From: Occultella aeris
GTDB taxonomy: Bacteria > Actinomycetota > Actinomycetes > Actinomycetales > Beutenbergiaceae
NCBI RefSeq assembly: GCF_902703175.1
Contig: NZ_CACRYJ010000061.1
Span: 1-64,000 of the forward strand
Direction of reading: 5' to 3'
DNA: 64,000 bases
Shown here: piece after piece, positions 41,930 through 52,663 of the stretch
Layout: every line of letters starts with the position of its first letter
Position numbering within the stretch: the stretch's first letter is position 1
The notes under the pieces: model-generated
Database searches by the model: none
What the model was told of the DNA's origin: nothing
What the model saw: the letters and a program-made list of their open reading frames with translations, nothing else
Made by a program: the position numbers and the translations under genes

Positions 41930-43702
41930 TCAGAGTGTTGCCGGGACCCGCTTGCGTCGCGAGCCGTGGACGTGCGCGGGCTCGTCCAGCAGCACCAGGT
42001 CGGGATACGGCTCCGAGTCGGTGACGTGCTCGGGGTCTGGCTGCGGCGCACGGCCGGACTGCGGCGCAGGGTCAGCCTCCGCGACGTCCGCACGCACCGA
42101 GCGGTCCGCGAGCGACTCCTCCTCGGCCCCGAGCATCGGCACGGGATCGGGGACCGACGCCCGCTCCACCAGGTCCTCTGCCGCGGCCGGAGCCGACGGG
42201 TCCGATTCCTGCTTCGTCTCGGCGTGCGCCCCACGTTCGGCGACGAGGACGACCGATTGCTGTTCCGCCGTCGGGCTCGGAGCAGGCACCGCCTCGACAG
42301 GCTCCTCCGCGCGGCGTGGCAGGACCTCGAGCGCGACCTCCGGCGTCGCGACCGGCATCGCTGCGCCGTGGGTGCGTGGCACCACGTAGACGAAGCCGCG
42401 GCCTGGCCGGTCGCGCAGGCGGAGCACCGGCTTGAGGTCGCCGCGGCGGGCGAGGATGGTGCCGACCACGGCGACACCGAGCAGCGGCCCGACGGCGCAC
42501 GCCGCCAGGCCTGCGTGGGCGCCGTAGTGCTCGGCCACCCAGCCGATCAGCAGGCCGGAGAAGGCCTGTGCGCCCATGTTGATGAGCACGTACAGGGACA
42601 GCACCCGGCCGCGCATCGCGGGGTCGGCGCTCGTCTGCACCAGGGTGTTGCTGCGGGTCAGGTAGAGCAGGCAGCTCAGCCCGACGCCGAAGAGCGCGAC
42701 CAGGAACAGCCAGAACACGGACAGCACGGAGGCCACCAGGAGCAGGACCCCGAGCGCGGCGGCACCGCCGACCAGGGTCCGCAGACGCAGCGTGCGGGCG
42801 CGGCCGGCAAAGATCGCACCGGTGCACGCACCGGCCGCGAGCGTCGAGGTGAGCAGGCCGTAGCCGCTGGCGCCGGCACCGACCACCTCGTTCGCGTACT
42901 GCGCAAGAACCGTGGCCATGTTCACCCCGGTGATCGCGACGAACCCGACCAGCACGCAGGCCCAGAGGATCTCCGGCTTGCTCCGCACGTGGGCCAGGCC
43001 CTCGCGCAGCTGTCCCTTGGCGCGAGCCACCACCGGCGCGAGGTGCATCTCCGATCGCCGCATCCGGAAGATCAGGAGCGCGGCGATCCAGCAGGCGATC
43101 GCGTTCGCGACGAACGCCCAGCCGTTGCCGACCAGAGCGATCAGCGCGGCGGCGAAGGCCGGGCCGATCAGCGCACCGAGCTGGAACACGGAGGTGTTCA
43201 GGCTGATCGCTCGGCGGAGCAGCTTCGGGCCCGCGATCTCGTGGATGAACGCCTGCCGGGCCGGGTTGTCCACCACGATCGCCATGCCGCCGAGCAGCGC
43301 CGAGGCGAGCACGTGCCACACCTCGACCGCGCCGAGCAGCGTCAGGATGCCGACCACGAGCGTGAACGTGCCGAACAGCGTCTGGGTGACGGTGAGGATC
43401 CGCTGGCGGTTGTAGCGGTCCGCGATAACGCCACCGAACAGACCGAACACCAGCATCGGCGCGAACTGCAGCGCGACGGTCAGGCCGACCAGTGCGGCGG
43501 AGCCGCTGAGTTCCAGCACCAGCCAGTCCTGGGCGACCCGGGCGGCCCAACCGCACGTGCTGGTGAGCACCTGCGAGGAGACGTAGAACCGGTAGTTCCG
43601 CACGCGCAGGGCATCGACGATGCCGGAACCGGCGGGGGCCGGCGAGCGGAGGGGTCGGAGGGCGAACGGGGACGGGAGCCTGGTGAGGCGGGCCGAAGGC
43701 AC
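41930..43702 (-). CDS. MFS exporter (EntS/MFS_3 type) with long acidic C-terminal tail
   Basis: A 590-residue protein. I chose GTG 43702 because AAGGA precedes it by 6 nt; the open frame runs further up to 43858 without family similarity. Twelve hydrophobic segments occupy residues about 30-420, with the MFS_3 signatures LRVRNYRFYVSSQVLTSTCG, ARVAQDWLVLELSGSAALVG, GLFGGVIADRYNRQRILTVT and VVDNPARQAFIHEIAGPK. The last 170 residues are an Ala/Pro/Glu/Asp-rich tail ending RRKRVPATL, which should be cytoplasmic. The gene is divergent from a LysR regulator with a shared operator region, so its expression probably responds to that regulator. Substrate unknown. Confidence 0.88.
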   Translation of the reverse strand: MPSARLTRLPSPFALRPLRSPAPAGSGIVDALRVRNYRFYVSSQVLTSTCGWAARVAQDWLVLELSGSAALVGLTVALQFAPMLVFGLFGGVIADRYNRQRILTVTQTLFGTFTLVVGILTLLGAVEVWHVLASALLGGMAIVVDNPARQAFIHEIAGPKLLRRAISLNTSVFQLGALIGPAFAAALIALVGNGWAFVANAIACWIAALLIFRMRRSEMHLAPVVARAKGQLREGLAHVRSKPEILWACVLVGFVAITGVNMATVLAQYANEVVGAGASGYGLLTSTLAAGACTGAIFAGRARTLRLRTLVGGAAALGVLLLVASVLSVFWLFLVALFGVGLSCLLYLTRSNTLVQTSADPAMRGRVLSLYVLINMGAQAFSGLLIGWVAEHYGAHAGLAACAVGPLLGVAVVGTILARRGDLKPVLRLRDRPGRGFVYVVPRTHGAAMPVATPEVALEVLPRRAEEPVEAVPAPSPTAEQQSVVLVAERGAHAETKQESDPSAPAAAEDLVERASVPDPVPMLGAEEESLADRSVRADVAEADPAPQSGRAPQPDPEHVTDSEPYPDLVLLDEPAHVHGSRRKRVPATL

Positions 43703-43887
43703 AGAGGTCCTTAGTGAAGTGCGCGAGTAAGTGAGTCGGAGTCGGACCGGGAGACGGATCTCGAGGCGAGCACCGGGGCATCGAGGCGGTGCTGCGAGCA
43801 TCGGGTCGACGCCTCGGAAGTGAGGCGGTACCGCCAAGCCTAGGCAGGCTTGACCCATAAGTCGAAGCCATACATCCTATAAGTGCC

Positions 43888-43902
43888 ATTGCCAATCGCA
43901 AT
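43888..43902. promoter_or_regulatory. LysR-type binding site in the MFS-lysR intergenic region
   Basis: ATTGC-CAATC-GCAAT is a perfect 5-bp inverted repeat with a 5-bp centre. It contains the T-N11-A pattern of LysR-type operators and lies 38 bp upstream of the LysR start and 186 bp from the MFS start. Confidence 0.6.
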
Positions 43903-43939
43903 GACTGCGACGACATGATCGAATCGTTACGACGACGAG

Positions 43940-44815
43940 GTGCGGCCTTTGTTCGATCCCACCCTGCTGCGTACCTTCCTGGTACTGAGCGACACGTTGA
44001 GCTTCACCCGGACGGCCGAGCGGCTGGGCATCTCCCAGCCGACGGTGAGCCAGCACGTCGGCAGACTGGAGCGGGCCGCGGGCCGTTCGCTCGTGCTGCG
44101 GGACACCCGGGCGGTCACCCTGACCGACAACGGCGAGGCGATGGCCGGCTTTGCCCGCACCATTCTCGCGGCCCACGACCAGGCCGTGGCGTATTTCACA
44201 GGTTCGGCGATGAGCGGGCGGCTCCGGTTCGGCGCGGCGGACGATCTGGCGCTCACCCAGCTGCCCCGGATCCTGCGGGACTTCCGTCAGCTCCACCCGC
44301 AGATCAGCCTCGAGCTGACGGTGGCCCAGTCCGGACTGCTCCACCGCCGGCTGCTCGCCGGGCACCTGGACCTGGTGTTCATCAAGGAGAACCCGGGCGA
44401 GACCGAGGGCCAGCTGGTGCGGCGGGACCGGTTGGTCTGGGCGGGCCTGCCGAGCACGAGGATCGACCCGGGCGACGTGGTGCCGCTGATCACCTATCCG
44501 AACCCGAGCCTGAGCCGGCTCACCGCGGTCCGCGCGCTCGAGGATGCGGGACGCACCTGGCGGGTGACCTGCACCACGCGGGAGATCAACGGCGTGCTCG
44601 CCGCGGTGCGGGCCGGCCTCGGCGTCACCCCACTGGCGCAGAGCCTGATCCCGCAGGATCTCTCGATCCCGCCGGCAGCCTCGGGGCTGCCGGCGCTGGG
44701 CGACGTCGATCTGACGTTGGTCGCGAACCCACAAGCGCCGGTCGCCCCGGTGGCCGCGCTGACGGCGGCGATCCTGAGCAGCGGGGCGGATCCGCTGGCG
44801 CCCGCGCGCCGCTGA
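43940..44815 (+). CDS. LysR family transcriptional regulator
   Basis: A 291-residue protein with GTG start. The winged helix-turn-helix is FLVLSDTLSFTRTAERLGIS then QPTVSQHVGRLERAAGRSLV (residues about 13-52), followed by the type 2 periplasmic-binding effector domain (GRLRFGAADDLALTQLPRIL, LLAGHLDLVFIKENPGETEG, GVLAAVRAGLGVTPLAQSL). The effector-domain sequence resembles regulators near small-molecule exporters. It is divergent from the MFS gene, the classical arrangement for a LysR regulator and its target. Confidence 0.92.
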   Translation: MRPLFDPTLLRTFLVLSDTLSFTRTAERLGISQPTVSQHVGRLERAAGRSLVLRDTRAVTLTDNGEAMAGFARTILAAHDQAVAYFTGSAMSGRLRFGAADDLALTQLPRILRDFRQLHPQISLELTVAQSGLLHRRLLAGHLDLVFIKENPGETEGQLVRRDRLVWAGLPSTRIDPGDVVPLITYPNPSLSRLTAVRALEDAGRTWRVTCTTREINGVLAAVRAGLGVTPLAQSLIPQDLSIPPAASGLPALGDVDLTLVANPQAPVAPVAALTAAILSSGADPLAPARR

Positions 44816-44921
44816 GGAGGTGGCGGGCCGGACCGGTCAGGGCGCACGCCATCGGTGCCCGCCGTTTGCAGGCGGCTCCGTTTGCTCGCCGACCGTTCGC
44901 AGGCGCGCCCGGGCGTGCGAC

Positions 44922-44946
44922 GGCCCGGACGCGTCGCGTCCGGGCC
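44922..44946. terminator. Bidirectional terminator between convergent lysR and DUF4282 genes
   Basis: GGCCCGGACGCG and CGCGTCCGGGCC form a perfect 25-base palindrome around a single T. A stem of about 10 bp with a short loop is expected in both transcripts. No long T run, as is common in high-GC actinobacteria. Confidence 0.7.
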
Positions 44947-44960
44947 GGTCGACCGGGAGC

Positions 44961-45584
44961 TCAGTCCTTGGAGTCGAGTGCCTTGGTCTGCTGCACGAAG
45001 TAGTCGACGAACAGGCGCCCGACGGTCAGCACCACGAACCCGAGGGCCGGCCCCGTGATCAGGGCGCCGAGCCCGTCGAGCAGGCTCACCGCGCCGCCGC
45101 CGTACGCGCTGGCAACCAGGATGAAGTGCCGGATGGCGGCGAACACACCGCCCACGGCGAGCACTGCGGCGAGGACGATGATCGCGACGTAGGCGAGCTT
45201 CGCCGTCTTCAGCGTCGAAGGCGTCGCGAACTCGGTGTCGAAGAGTCCGGGGCCACCGGGCGCCGTCGGGTAGGGGGCGCCGCCGTACTGGCCGCCGAAG
45301 CCGGCCTGGCCGTACGGGCCGGGCTGGGCCTGACCCGGCTGCTGCGGCTGGCCGGGCTGCTGGCCGTAGCCACCGGCCTGGCCGTACTGATCCGCCTGGC
45401 CGGGTGCCTGGCTCGCTTGGCCGTAGGCCGCCTGGCCCGCCTGGTCGTAGGCCGCCTGGCTGGCCTGACCGTAGGAGCCCGGCGCCTGACTCGCCTGCCC
45501 GTACTCGCCCCCCGGGTTCTGCTGTGTGCCGTACTGCTGGCCGGGGACACCCTGCGGCGACTGCGGTGGCTGGTACTGGCTCAT
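44961..45584 (-). CDS. DUF4282 membrane protein with Gln/Gly/Tyr-rich N-terminus
   Basis: A 207-residue protein from ATG 45584. Residues 1-115 are a Gln/Pro/Gly/Ala/Tyr-rich disordered region built on repeats such as YGQASQA and GQPQQPGQ. Then DTEFATPSTLKTAKLAYVAI leads into two transmembrane segments with DGLGALITGPALGFVVLTVG and the end FVDYFVQQT, matching DUF4282. Function unknown; such proteins are common in actinobacteria, and the N-terminus is presumably cytoplasmic. Confidence 0.85.
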   Translation of the reverse strand: MSQYQPPQSPQGVPGQQYGTQQNPGGEYGQASQAPGSYGQASQAAYDQAGQAAYGQASQAPGQADQYGQAGGYGQQPGQPQQPGQAQPGPYGQAGFGGQYGGAPYPTAPGGPGLFDTEFATPSTLKTAKLAYVAIIVLAAVLAVGGVFAAIRHFILVASAYGGGAVSLLDGLGALITGPALGFVVLTVGRLFVDYFVQQTKALDSKD

Positions 45585-45854
45585 GTGTCTGGTAACCCCT
45601 CGGGAGTGCGTGGTCGGTCGCGGGCATCCGTCGCCCACGATCAGTCACCCTAGGCCCAAACGCGGCCGGCCCCCGGGAGGCGGGTGGGCAGTCCTGCCCG
45701 TCGGCCCTCCGATCTCCCGATCCGACCCCGCGTCACCAGCAGGGTCCTGGCCGGCCCGGCCTTGTGCCCGGCAACCACCGCTCAGTACGGTCAGGCACGG
45801 ATCGCCCGCCGTCGGGTGCAGCGAGCACCCCGGCACGATCGAAGAGGAGAACCC

Positions 45855-46349
45855 GTGAGCGACGTCAGCGCCACCGGCTACCTGCGGGAGGACAGCAGCG
45901 GCCTCGAACTCGTCTTCGAGCGCACCTTCGAGGCACCGATCACCGAGATCTGGTCCACGCTGACCACCTCCGAGGGCACCGCCGCGTGGATCGGCACCTG
46001 GACCGGGGACGCCCGCGAGGGTGGGTCCGTCTCCTTCACGATGACCGCCGAGGAGAGCGCCGAGCCGGAGGATGTCGCGATCCTCGAGTGCCAGGCACCG
46101 ACCCGGCTCCAGGTCGAGTTCGCCAGCGAGGCGGGCGTCTGGCACCTCGAGGCCGACCTGCGCGAGGTCGACGGCGTCACCACGCTCGAGTTCTCCCAGC
46201 TGCTGGACCAGGGCCAGGACATCACAAGTATCGGCCCCGGCTGGGACTTCTACCTGGACCGCTTGGTCGCGTCCCGGACCGGCGCGCCGATGCCCGTCTG
46301 GTCCGAGTACTTCCCTGTCCTGAGCGCGCACTACGCGCGACTCGGCTGA
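45855..46349 (+). CDS. SRPBCC / AHSA1-like START-fold protein
   Basis: A 164-residue protein from GTG 45855 with GAGGAG 7 nt upstream. LELVFERTFEAPITEIWSTL, GTAAWIGTWTGDAREGGSVS and LEFSQLLDQGQDITSIGPGW are typical of the activator-of-Hsp90-ATPase homologue 1 group of SRPBCC proteins. These bind hydrophobic ligands; no specific role is known. It is followed by a cupin gene and a DsbA-like gene on the same strand. Confidence 0.85.
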   Translation: MSDVSATGYLREDSSGLELVFERTFEAPITEIWSTLTTSEGTAAWIGTWTGDAREGGSVSFTMTAEESAEPEDVAILECQAPTRLQVEFASEAGVWHLEADLREVDGVTTLEFSQLLDQGQDITSIGPGWDFYLDRLVASRTGAPMPVWSEYFPVLSAHYARLG

Positions 46350-46425
46350 TCCACTGTCGCGGGGCGACGCCGTCAGGCAGGATGGGTCGGACAGCACCAC
46401 ACCGCCGTCACGCGAAGGAGCGACC

Positions 46426-46812
46426 ATGACCAGCCACGAGGTCCGCGCAGGAGTCACGGATCTGGACGGTCTGGCCCGCGAACACCTTGCCCTCGCCGCT
46501 GCGTCCCCACACGGACGCAGCGCGCACCTGTTCGTCCACGACGGGCCGCTGCGCCAGACGATGGTCGCGATCGTCGCCGGTTCCGAACTTGCCGAGCACA
46601 ATGCTCCACCTGCCGCGAGCCTGCAGGTGCTCACCGGGCGGATCGTGCTCTGGAGCGCCGACGCCGAGGACGAGGTGGCCGCCGGCGGCGTCATCTCGAT
46701 CCCCCAGGCCCGTCATGGCGTCCGCGCGCTGGAGGATTCCGCGTTCGTGCTGACCGCCGTCACCTCGACGCCGTTGGGCGGGCGGGACTGGGGCATCGGC
46801 CAGGAGCGCTGA
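46426..46812 (+). CDS. Small cupin-domain protein
   Basis: A 128-residue protein from ATG 46426, ribosome site AAGGAG. It shows the cupin barrel pattern (ELAEHNAPPAASLQVLTGRI, then GGVISIPQARHGVRALEDSA). The metal-binding His set is incomplete (HNAP and RHG), so metal binding is uncertain. It resembles cupins of unknown function associated with stress responses. Confidence 0.8.
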   Translation: MTSHEVRAGVTDLDGLAREHLALAAASPHGRSAHLFVHDGPLRQTMVAIVAGSELAEHNAPPAASLQVLTGRIVLWSADAEDEVAAGGVISIPQARHGVRALEDSAFVLTAVTSTPLGGRDWGIGQER

Positions 46813-46852
46813 CGGCGGGAATGCTCTGCGGGGCAGGCCTGTTGCCACCCAT

Positions 46853-47521
46853 ATGACCAAGCCGACCCTGACCGTGGACATCTGGTCCGACATCGCCTGC
46901 CCGTGGTGCTACATCGGCAAGCGGAAGTTCGAGGAGGGGCGCCGCGCCTACGACGGCGAGGTGGAGGTGCGCTACCACTCGTTCGAGCTCGCGCCGGACA
47001 CCCCGGTCGACTTCGAGGGCAGCGAGGTGGACTTCCTCGCCACCCACAAGGGGATGCCTGCCGGTCAGGTGCAGCAGATGCTCGACCGGGTGACCTCGAT
47101 CGCCGCCGAGGTCGGCCTGAGCTACGACTTCGACACGCTCCGCCACACCAACACCCTGCTCGCCCACCAGGCCCTCCATTTCGCGAAGGCCAACGGCAAG
47201 CAGCATGAGCTCCTGGAGCGGTTGTTCGCCGCGTACTTCGAGCAGGGTCGCCACCTCGGCCGCGCCGAGGAACTGGCGGACCTCGGTGCCGACGTCGGGC
47301 TGGACCGGGCCGACCTGCTCGCCGCGCTCGAGTCACAGACCTACGCCGACGACGTCCAGGCCGACCTCGACCGGGCCCTCGCCCTCGGGATCTCCGGCGT
47401 GCCCTTCTTCGTCATCGACGGCAAGTACGGCGTGTCCGGGGCGCAGAGCCCAGAGACGTTCACCCAGGTGCTCGAGCACGTGGCCGCCGACGAGGCCCGC
47501 GAGGGAGCCGGCGTTGAGTGA
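46853..47521 (+). CDS. DsbA family oxidoreductase, FrnE type
   Basis: A 222-residue cytoplasmic thioredoxin-fold protein. DIWSDIACPWCYIGKRKFEE gives the CPWC active site near residue 18; the family's GMPAGQVQQMLDRVTSIAAE helical insert, NTLLAHQALHFAKANGKQHE and GISGVPFFVIDGKYGVSGAQ (cis-Pro loop) follow. FrnE-type proteins act in polyketide tailoring, disulfide handling or metal-stress response. There is no signal peptide. Confidence 0.9.
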   Translation: MTKPTLTVDIWSDIACPWCYIGKRKFEEGRRAYDGEVEVRYHSFELAPDTPVDFEGSEVDFLATHKGMPAGQVQQMLDRVTSIAAEVGLSYDFDTLRHTNTLLAHQALHFAKANGKQHELLERLFAAYFEQGRHLGRAEELADLGADVGLDRADLLAALESQTYADDVQADLDRALALGISGVPFFVIDGKYGVSGAQSPETFTQVLEHVAADEAREGAGVE

Positions 47522-47677
47522 CGCAGTGTTCGGCGAGGCCTCGTCGAACGAGGTCCGGCCGAGCGGGGCACCTGGTCCCGTGACGCCGGCGGGCCCGATC
47601 GGCCTCGCCGCGATCCCCGGGCTGCCGGATCTCGAGGCGGTCGGCTGGTGCGGGCCCGACGGCGTGTGTCACGTCCC

Positions 47678-49642
<1,965 letters not shown>

Positions 49643-49725
49643 CGGGGGTGACCTTTCGTCGCTGCCGGGAGGGGTGTGACTCCACACTGACGCGACTCGT
49701 CGGCGATTCTCGGGAGCATTCTCAT

Positions 49726-49745
49726 GCAACTTTCGCCGAAGTTGC
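49726..49745. promoter_or_regulatory. RamB-like palindrome between pckG and the regulator gene
   Basis: GCAACTT-TCGCCG-AAGTTGC is a perfect 7-bp inverted repeat with a 6-bp centre, 81 bp upstream of pckG and 15 bp upstream of the chosen regulator start. RamB of corynebacteria binds AAAGTTTGCAAA-like sites and represses glyoxylate and acetate genes, and itself. Confidence 0.6.
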
Positions 49746-49759
49746 CTTATGGTCAACTC

Positions 49760-51295
49760 ATGCGCCACACGAGTGAGCAGCCACCTCGGCCGGCCCTGAC
49801 CGTGCCGGTGATCCCGCTCCCGGGAGATCCTGTGGCCGACGCCGCCACGACCGCCCCGGACGGCCTCACCCTCGGCCGCCGGATCCGGCACTTCCGCAAC
49901 CGGCAGGGCCTCACCCTCTCCGAACTCGCGCGCCGGGTGGACTCCACCACGAGCCAGCTCTCCCACGTCGAGAACGGCAACCGGGAGCCGCGGCTGTCGC
50001 TGATCACCGCCATCGCTGCCGCGCTCGGGGTCAGCGTGGCGGAACTCCTGGAACCCGGGCCACCACCGGACCGCCGGGCCGAGCTCGAGATCGCGCTCGA
50101 CCGGGCGCAGCGAAGCTCCCTGTACGCCGGGCTGGGCGTCGCCCCGGTCCGGCCCGGACGGAACACGCCGCTGAACGTGCTCGAGTCCCTGGTCGCGCTG
50201 CACACCGAGCTGGCCAGGCGGGCCACCGAGGCGATCGCCACCCCGGAGGAGGCTCGCCGGGCGAACACCGAGATCCGCATGATCATGCGGACCCGGGACA
50301 ACTACCTGCCCGAGATCGAGGAACTGGGCGAGGACCTGATCCGCCGGGCCGGGTACACCTCCGGCGCGCTGACCCACAGCACGGTCTCGGAGATGGCCCG
50401 GACTCTCGGCTTCGAGCTGATCCATGTGCCGGACCTGCCCCACTCGACCCGCACCGTGACGGACCTCGCGAACGGGCGGATCTACCTGCCGCCGGCGTCC
50501 ATCCCCGGCGGGCACGGGCTGCGGTCCCTTGCCCTGCAGGCGATCGCGCACCGGGTGCTCGGGCATGTCCGGCCGGTGAGCTATGCGGACTTCCTCCGGC
50601 AGCGCTTGGAGATCACCTACTTCGCCGCCACCTGCCTGATCCCCCGCAGCGCCGCCGTCGACTATCTCTCCGAACGCAAGCGGAGTCGGGACCTGGCGAT
50701 CGAGGACTTCCGTGACGCGTTCGGGGTCACGCATGAGGCGGCCGCGCTGCGCTTCACCAACCTGGCCACCTCGCACCTGGACCTGCCGCTGCACTTCCTG
50801 CGGGTCTCCGACGACGGCGCCCTGTACAAGGGGTACGAGAACGACGGTGCCGGCCTGCCCGCGGACGTGCACGGCGCGATCGAGGGCCAGTACGTGTGCC
50901 GGCACTGGGCGGCCCGGGCCGCGTTCGAACGACGCACCCGCACCACCGAGTTCCACCAGTACACCGACACCCCGGCCGGCACGTTCTGGTGTTCGACTCA
51001 GACCGGCCGCTCCGACGCCGGCGAGTTCTCCATCACCGTGGGGGTGCCGTTCAACCACGCGAAGTGGTTCCGTGGCCGTGAGACCACCCGGCGGGCGGCC
51101 TCCACCTGCCCTGACGAGTCCTGCTGCCGGCGTCCGGCCACCGACCTGAGCCGGCGGTGGCAGGAGCACTCGTGGCCGAGCGCGGCACTGCACGCGCAGA
51201 TCCTCGCGCCGCTGCCCTCGGGGACGTTCCCGGGGGTGGACGACGCCGAGGTGTACGCGTTCCTCGAGGCGAACGCGCCGTCGGAGGCGCCCTGA
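49760..51295 (+). CDS. ramB: RamB-like XRE/ImmA-type transcriptional regulator (short-chain fatty acid regulator family)
   Basis: A 511-residue protein. I prefer ATG 49760; an in-frame ATG at 49724 would put the operator palindrome inside the coding region. The XRE helix-turn-helix is [20 protein letters not shown] then [20 protein letters not shown] (residues about 38-80). A long central part ([40 protein letters not shown]) and a C-terminal DUF2083-like region with a cysteine cluster ([14 protein letters not shown]) match the RamB/MtrR-type regulators of actinobacteria. Divergent from pckG. The name is by resemblance; orthology was not tested. Confidence 0.82.
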   Translation: MRHTSEQPPRPALTVPVIPLPGDPVADAATTAPDGLTLGRRIRHFRNRQGLTLSELARRVDSTTSQLSHVENGNREPRLSLITAIAAALGVSVAELLEPGPPPDRRAELEIALDRAQRSSLYAGLGVAPVRPGRNTPLNVLESLVALHTELARRATEAIATPEEARRANTEIRMIMRTRDNYLPEIEELGEDLIRRAGYTSGALTHSTVSEMARTLGFELIHVPDLPHSTRTVTDLANGRIYLPPASIPGGHGLRSLALQAIAHRVLGHVRPVSYADFLRQRLEITYFAATCLIPRSAAVDYLSERKRSRDLAIEDFRDAFGVTHEAAALRFTNLATSHLDLPLHFLRVSDDGALYKGYENDGAGLPADVHGAIEGQYVCRHWAARAAFERRTRTTEFHQYTDTPAGTFWCSTQTGRSDAGEFSITVGVPFNHAKWFRGRETTRRAASTCPDESCCRRPATDLSRRWQEHSWPSAALHAQILAPLPSGTFPGVDDAEVYAFLEANAPSEAP

Positions 51296-51313
51296 CCGGC
51301 GTACCCTCTGCGG

Positions 51314-52663
51314 GTGAGCAACGACGTCACCCCGGCCTCCCCCACCGACGACGACGCCGTGGCCGCTCTGGTGGCCCTGGTCCGGATCCCGACCGTCTCG
51401 GTGGCCGGCGAACCCTCCACCGGGGCACCCTTCACGGAGTTCCTCGCCGAGCACGCCCGCCGTTTCCCGTTGATGCACGCACGGCTGGACCTGACCCTGC
51501 TCGAGGGCACGGCGATGCTGTTCCACTGGCGTGGCGCGTCGAGCGAGCGACCCGTCGTGCTGATGGCACACCTGGACGTCGTCGGCGTCGAGACCGCCGA
51601 CCCGTGGCGGCACCCGGCGTTCTCCGCGGAGATCGCCGACGGTGAGATCTGGGGCCGCGGCACGCTCGACGACAAGGGCTCCCTGACCGCGCTGTGCCTC
51701 GCCGTGGAGCGGCTGTTGGCGCGCGGCGTCACGCCGGCCCAGGACATCTGGCTCAGCTTCGGCAACGGCGAGGAGGTGTCCGGTGCGGCCGCGTCGGCCG
51801 CCGTCGAGCACCTGCGGACCACCGGCGTGCGGCCCTGGTTCGTGCTCGACGAGGGTGGCGCCGTCGCGGCCCGCGCGTTCCCGGGCGTCGCCAAGCCGCT
51901 CGCCGTCATCGGGGTCGCCGAGAAGGGCACCACCACCATCGAACTCACCGTGGCCGGCCGTGGCGGCCACTCGTCCACGCCGGCTCGCGGGGACGCCGTC
52001 GCCCGTCTGGCCCGGGCGATCGTGCGGCTGGACAACTTCACCTTCCCCGGGTCGCTGCCCGCCCCCACCATCGAGATGCTCACCCGTCTCGCGCCGCACG
52101 CGGCGCCCGCGATGCGCCCGGTCCTGTCCCGCACCGGGCGGTTCGGTGGGGCGATCACCAGGGCGCTGCAGGTGGCGGGCCCGGAGTCGGCCGCCATGAC
52201 CCGGACGACGGCGGTGGTCACCACCCTCTCCGGCTCACCCGGGCACAACGTGCTGGCCTCGGTGGCCCGCGCCGGTGTCAACCTGCGCATCATGGTCGGT
52301 GACACGGTGGCCGGAACGGTCGAGCGGATCCGCCGGGTGATCGGGGACGACCGCGTGCGGATCACCGTCGGCGACGCGAACGAACCGTCGCCGGTGTCAC
52401 CGTGGGACGACGACGCGTTCCGGCTGATCGAGGCGGTGATCGCCGACTCCCACCCGGACGCCGTCCCCACGCCGTACGTCATGATGGGTGGCACCGACGC
52501 CCGGTTCTTCACGACCATCTGCCCACGGGTGTACCGCTTCGCCCCGTTCCGGATGAGCAAGGAGCAGCGCGCCTCGGTCCATGCCTATGACGAACGGATC
52601 GGCGTGCGCGACTTCCTCGACGGCATCGGCTTCTACACCGACCTGATCGAACGGGTCGCCTGA
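51314..52663 (+). CDS. M20 family metallopeptidase (carboxypeptidase/PM20D1-like)
   Basis: A 449-residue protein from GTG 51314. The di-zinc peptidase motifs are clear: [12 protein letters not shown] (zinc His, catalytic Asp), [15 protein letters not shown] (bridging Asp), [13 protein letters not shown] (general base Glu), a lid domain ([20 protein letters not shown]), and the last zinc ligand region [13 protein letters not shown]. The length and motif spacing fit the CPS1/PM20D1-like subgroup. There is no signal peptide. Its stop overlaps the start of the MFS gene (TGATG), so hydrolysis and transport may be linked. Confidence 0.88.
   Translation: MSNDVTPASPTDDDAVAALVALVRIPTVSVAGEPSTGAPFTEFLAEHARRFPLMHARLDLTLLEGTAMLFHWRGASSERPVVLMAHLDVVGVETADPWRHPAFSAEIADGEIWGRGTLDDKGSLTALCLAVERLLARGVTPAQDIWLSFGNGEEVSGAAASAAVEHLRTTGVRPWFVLDEGGAVAARAFPGVAKPLAVIGVAEKGTTTIELTVAGRGGHSSTPARGDAVARLARAIVRLDNFTFPGSLPAPTIEMLTRLAPHAAPAMRPVLSRTGRFGGAITRALQVAGPESAAMTRTTAVVTTLSGSPGHNVLASVARAGVNLRIMVGDTVAGTVERIRRVIGDDRVRITVGDANEPSPVSPWDDDAFRLIEAVIADSHPDAVPTPYVMMGGTDARFFTTICPRVYRFAPFRMSKEQRASVHAYDERIGVRDFLDGIGFYTDLIERVA

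Noticed and set aside
41729-43714. 661-residue plus-strand frame opposite the MFS exporter
   Set aside because: Antisense shadow; the opposite strand has a full MFS_3 protein with start signals and divergent regulator.
49643-52099. Extension of the pckG frame to a 1473-residue protein
   Set aside because: The extra 819 residues are antisense to the RamB-like and M20 genes; PEPCK proper starts at 49642.
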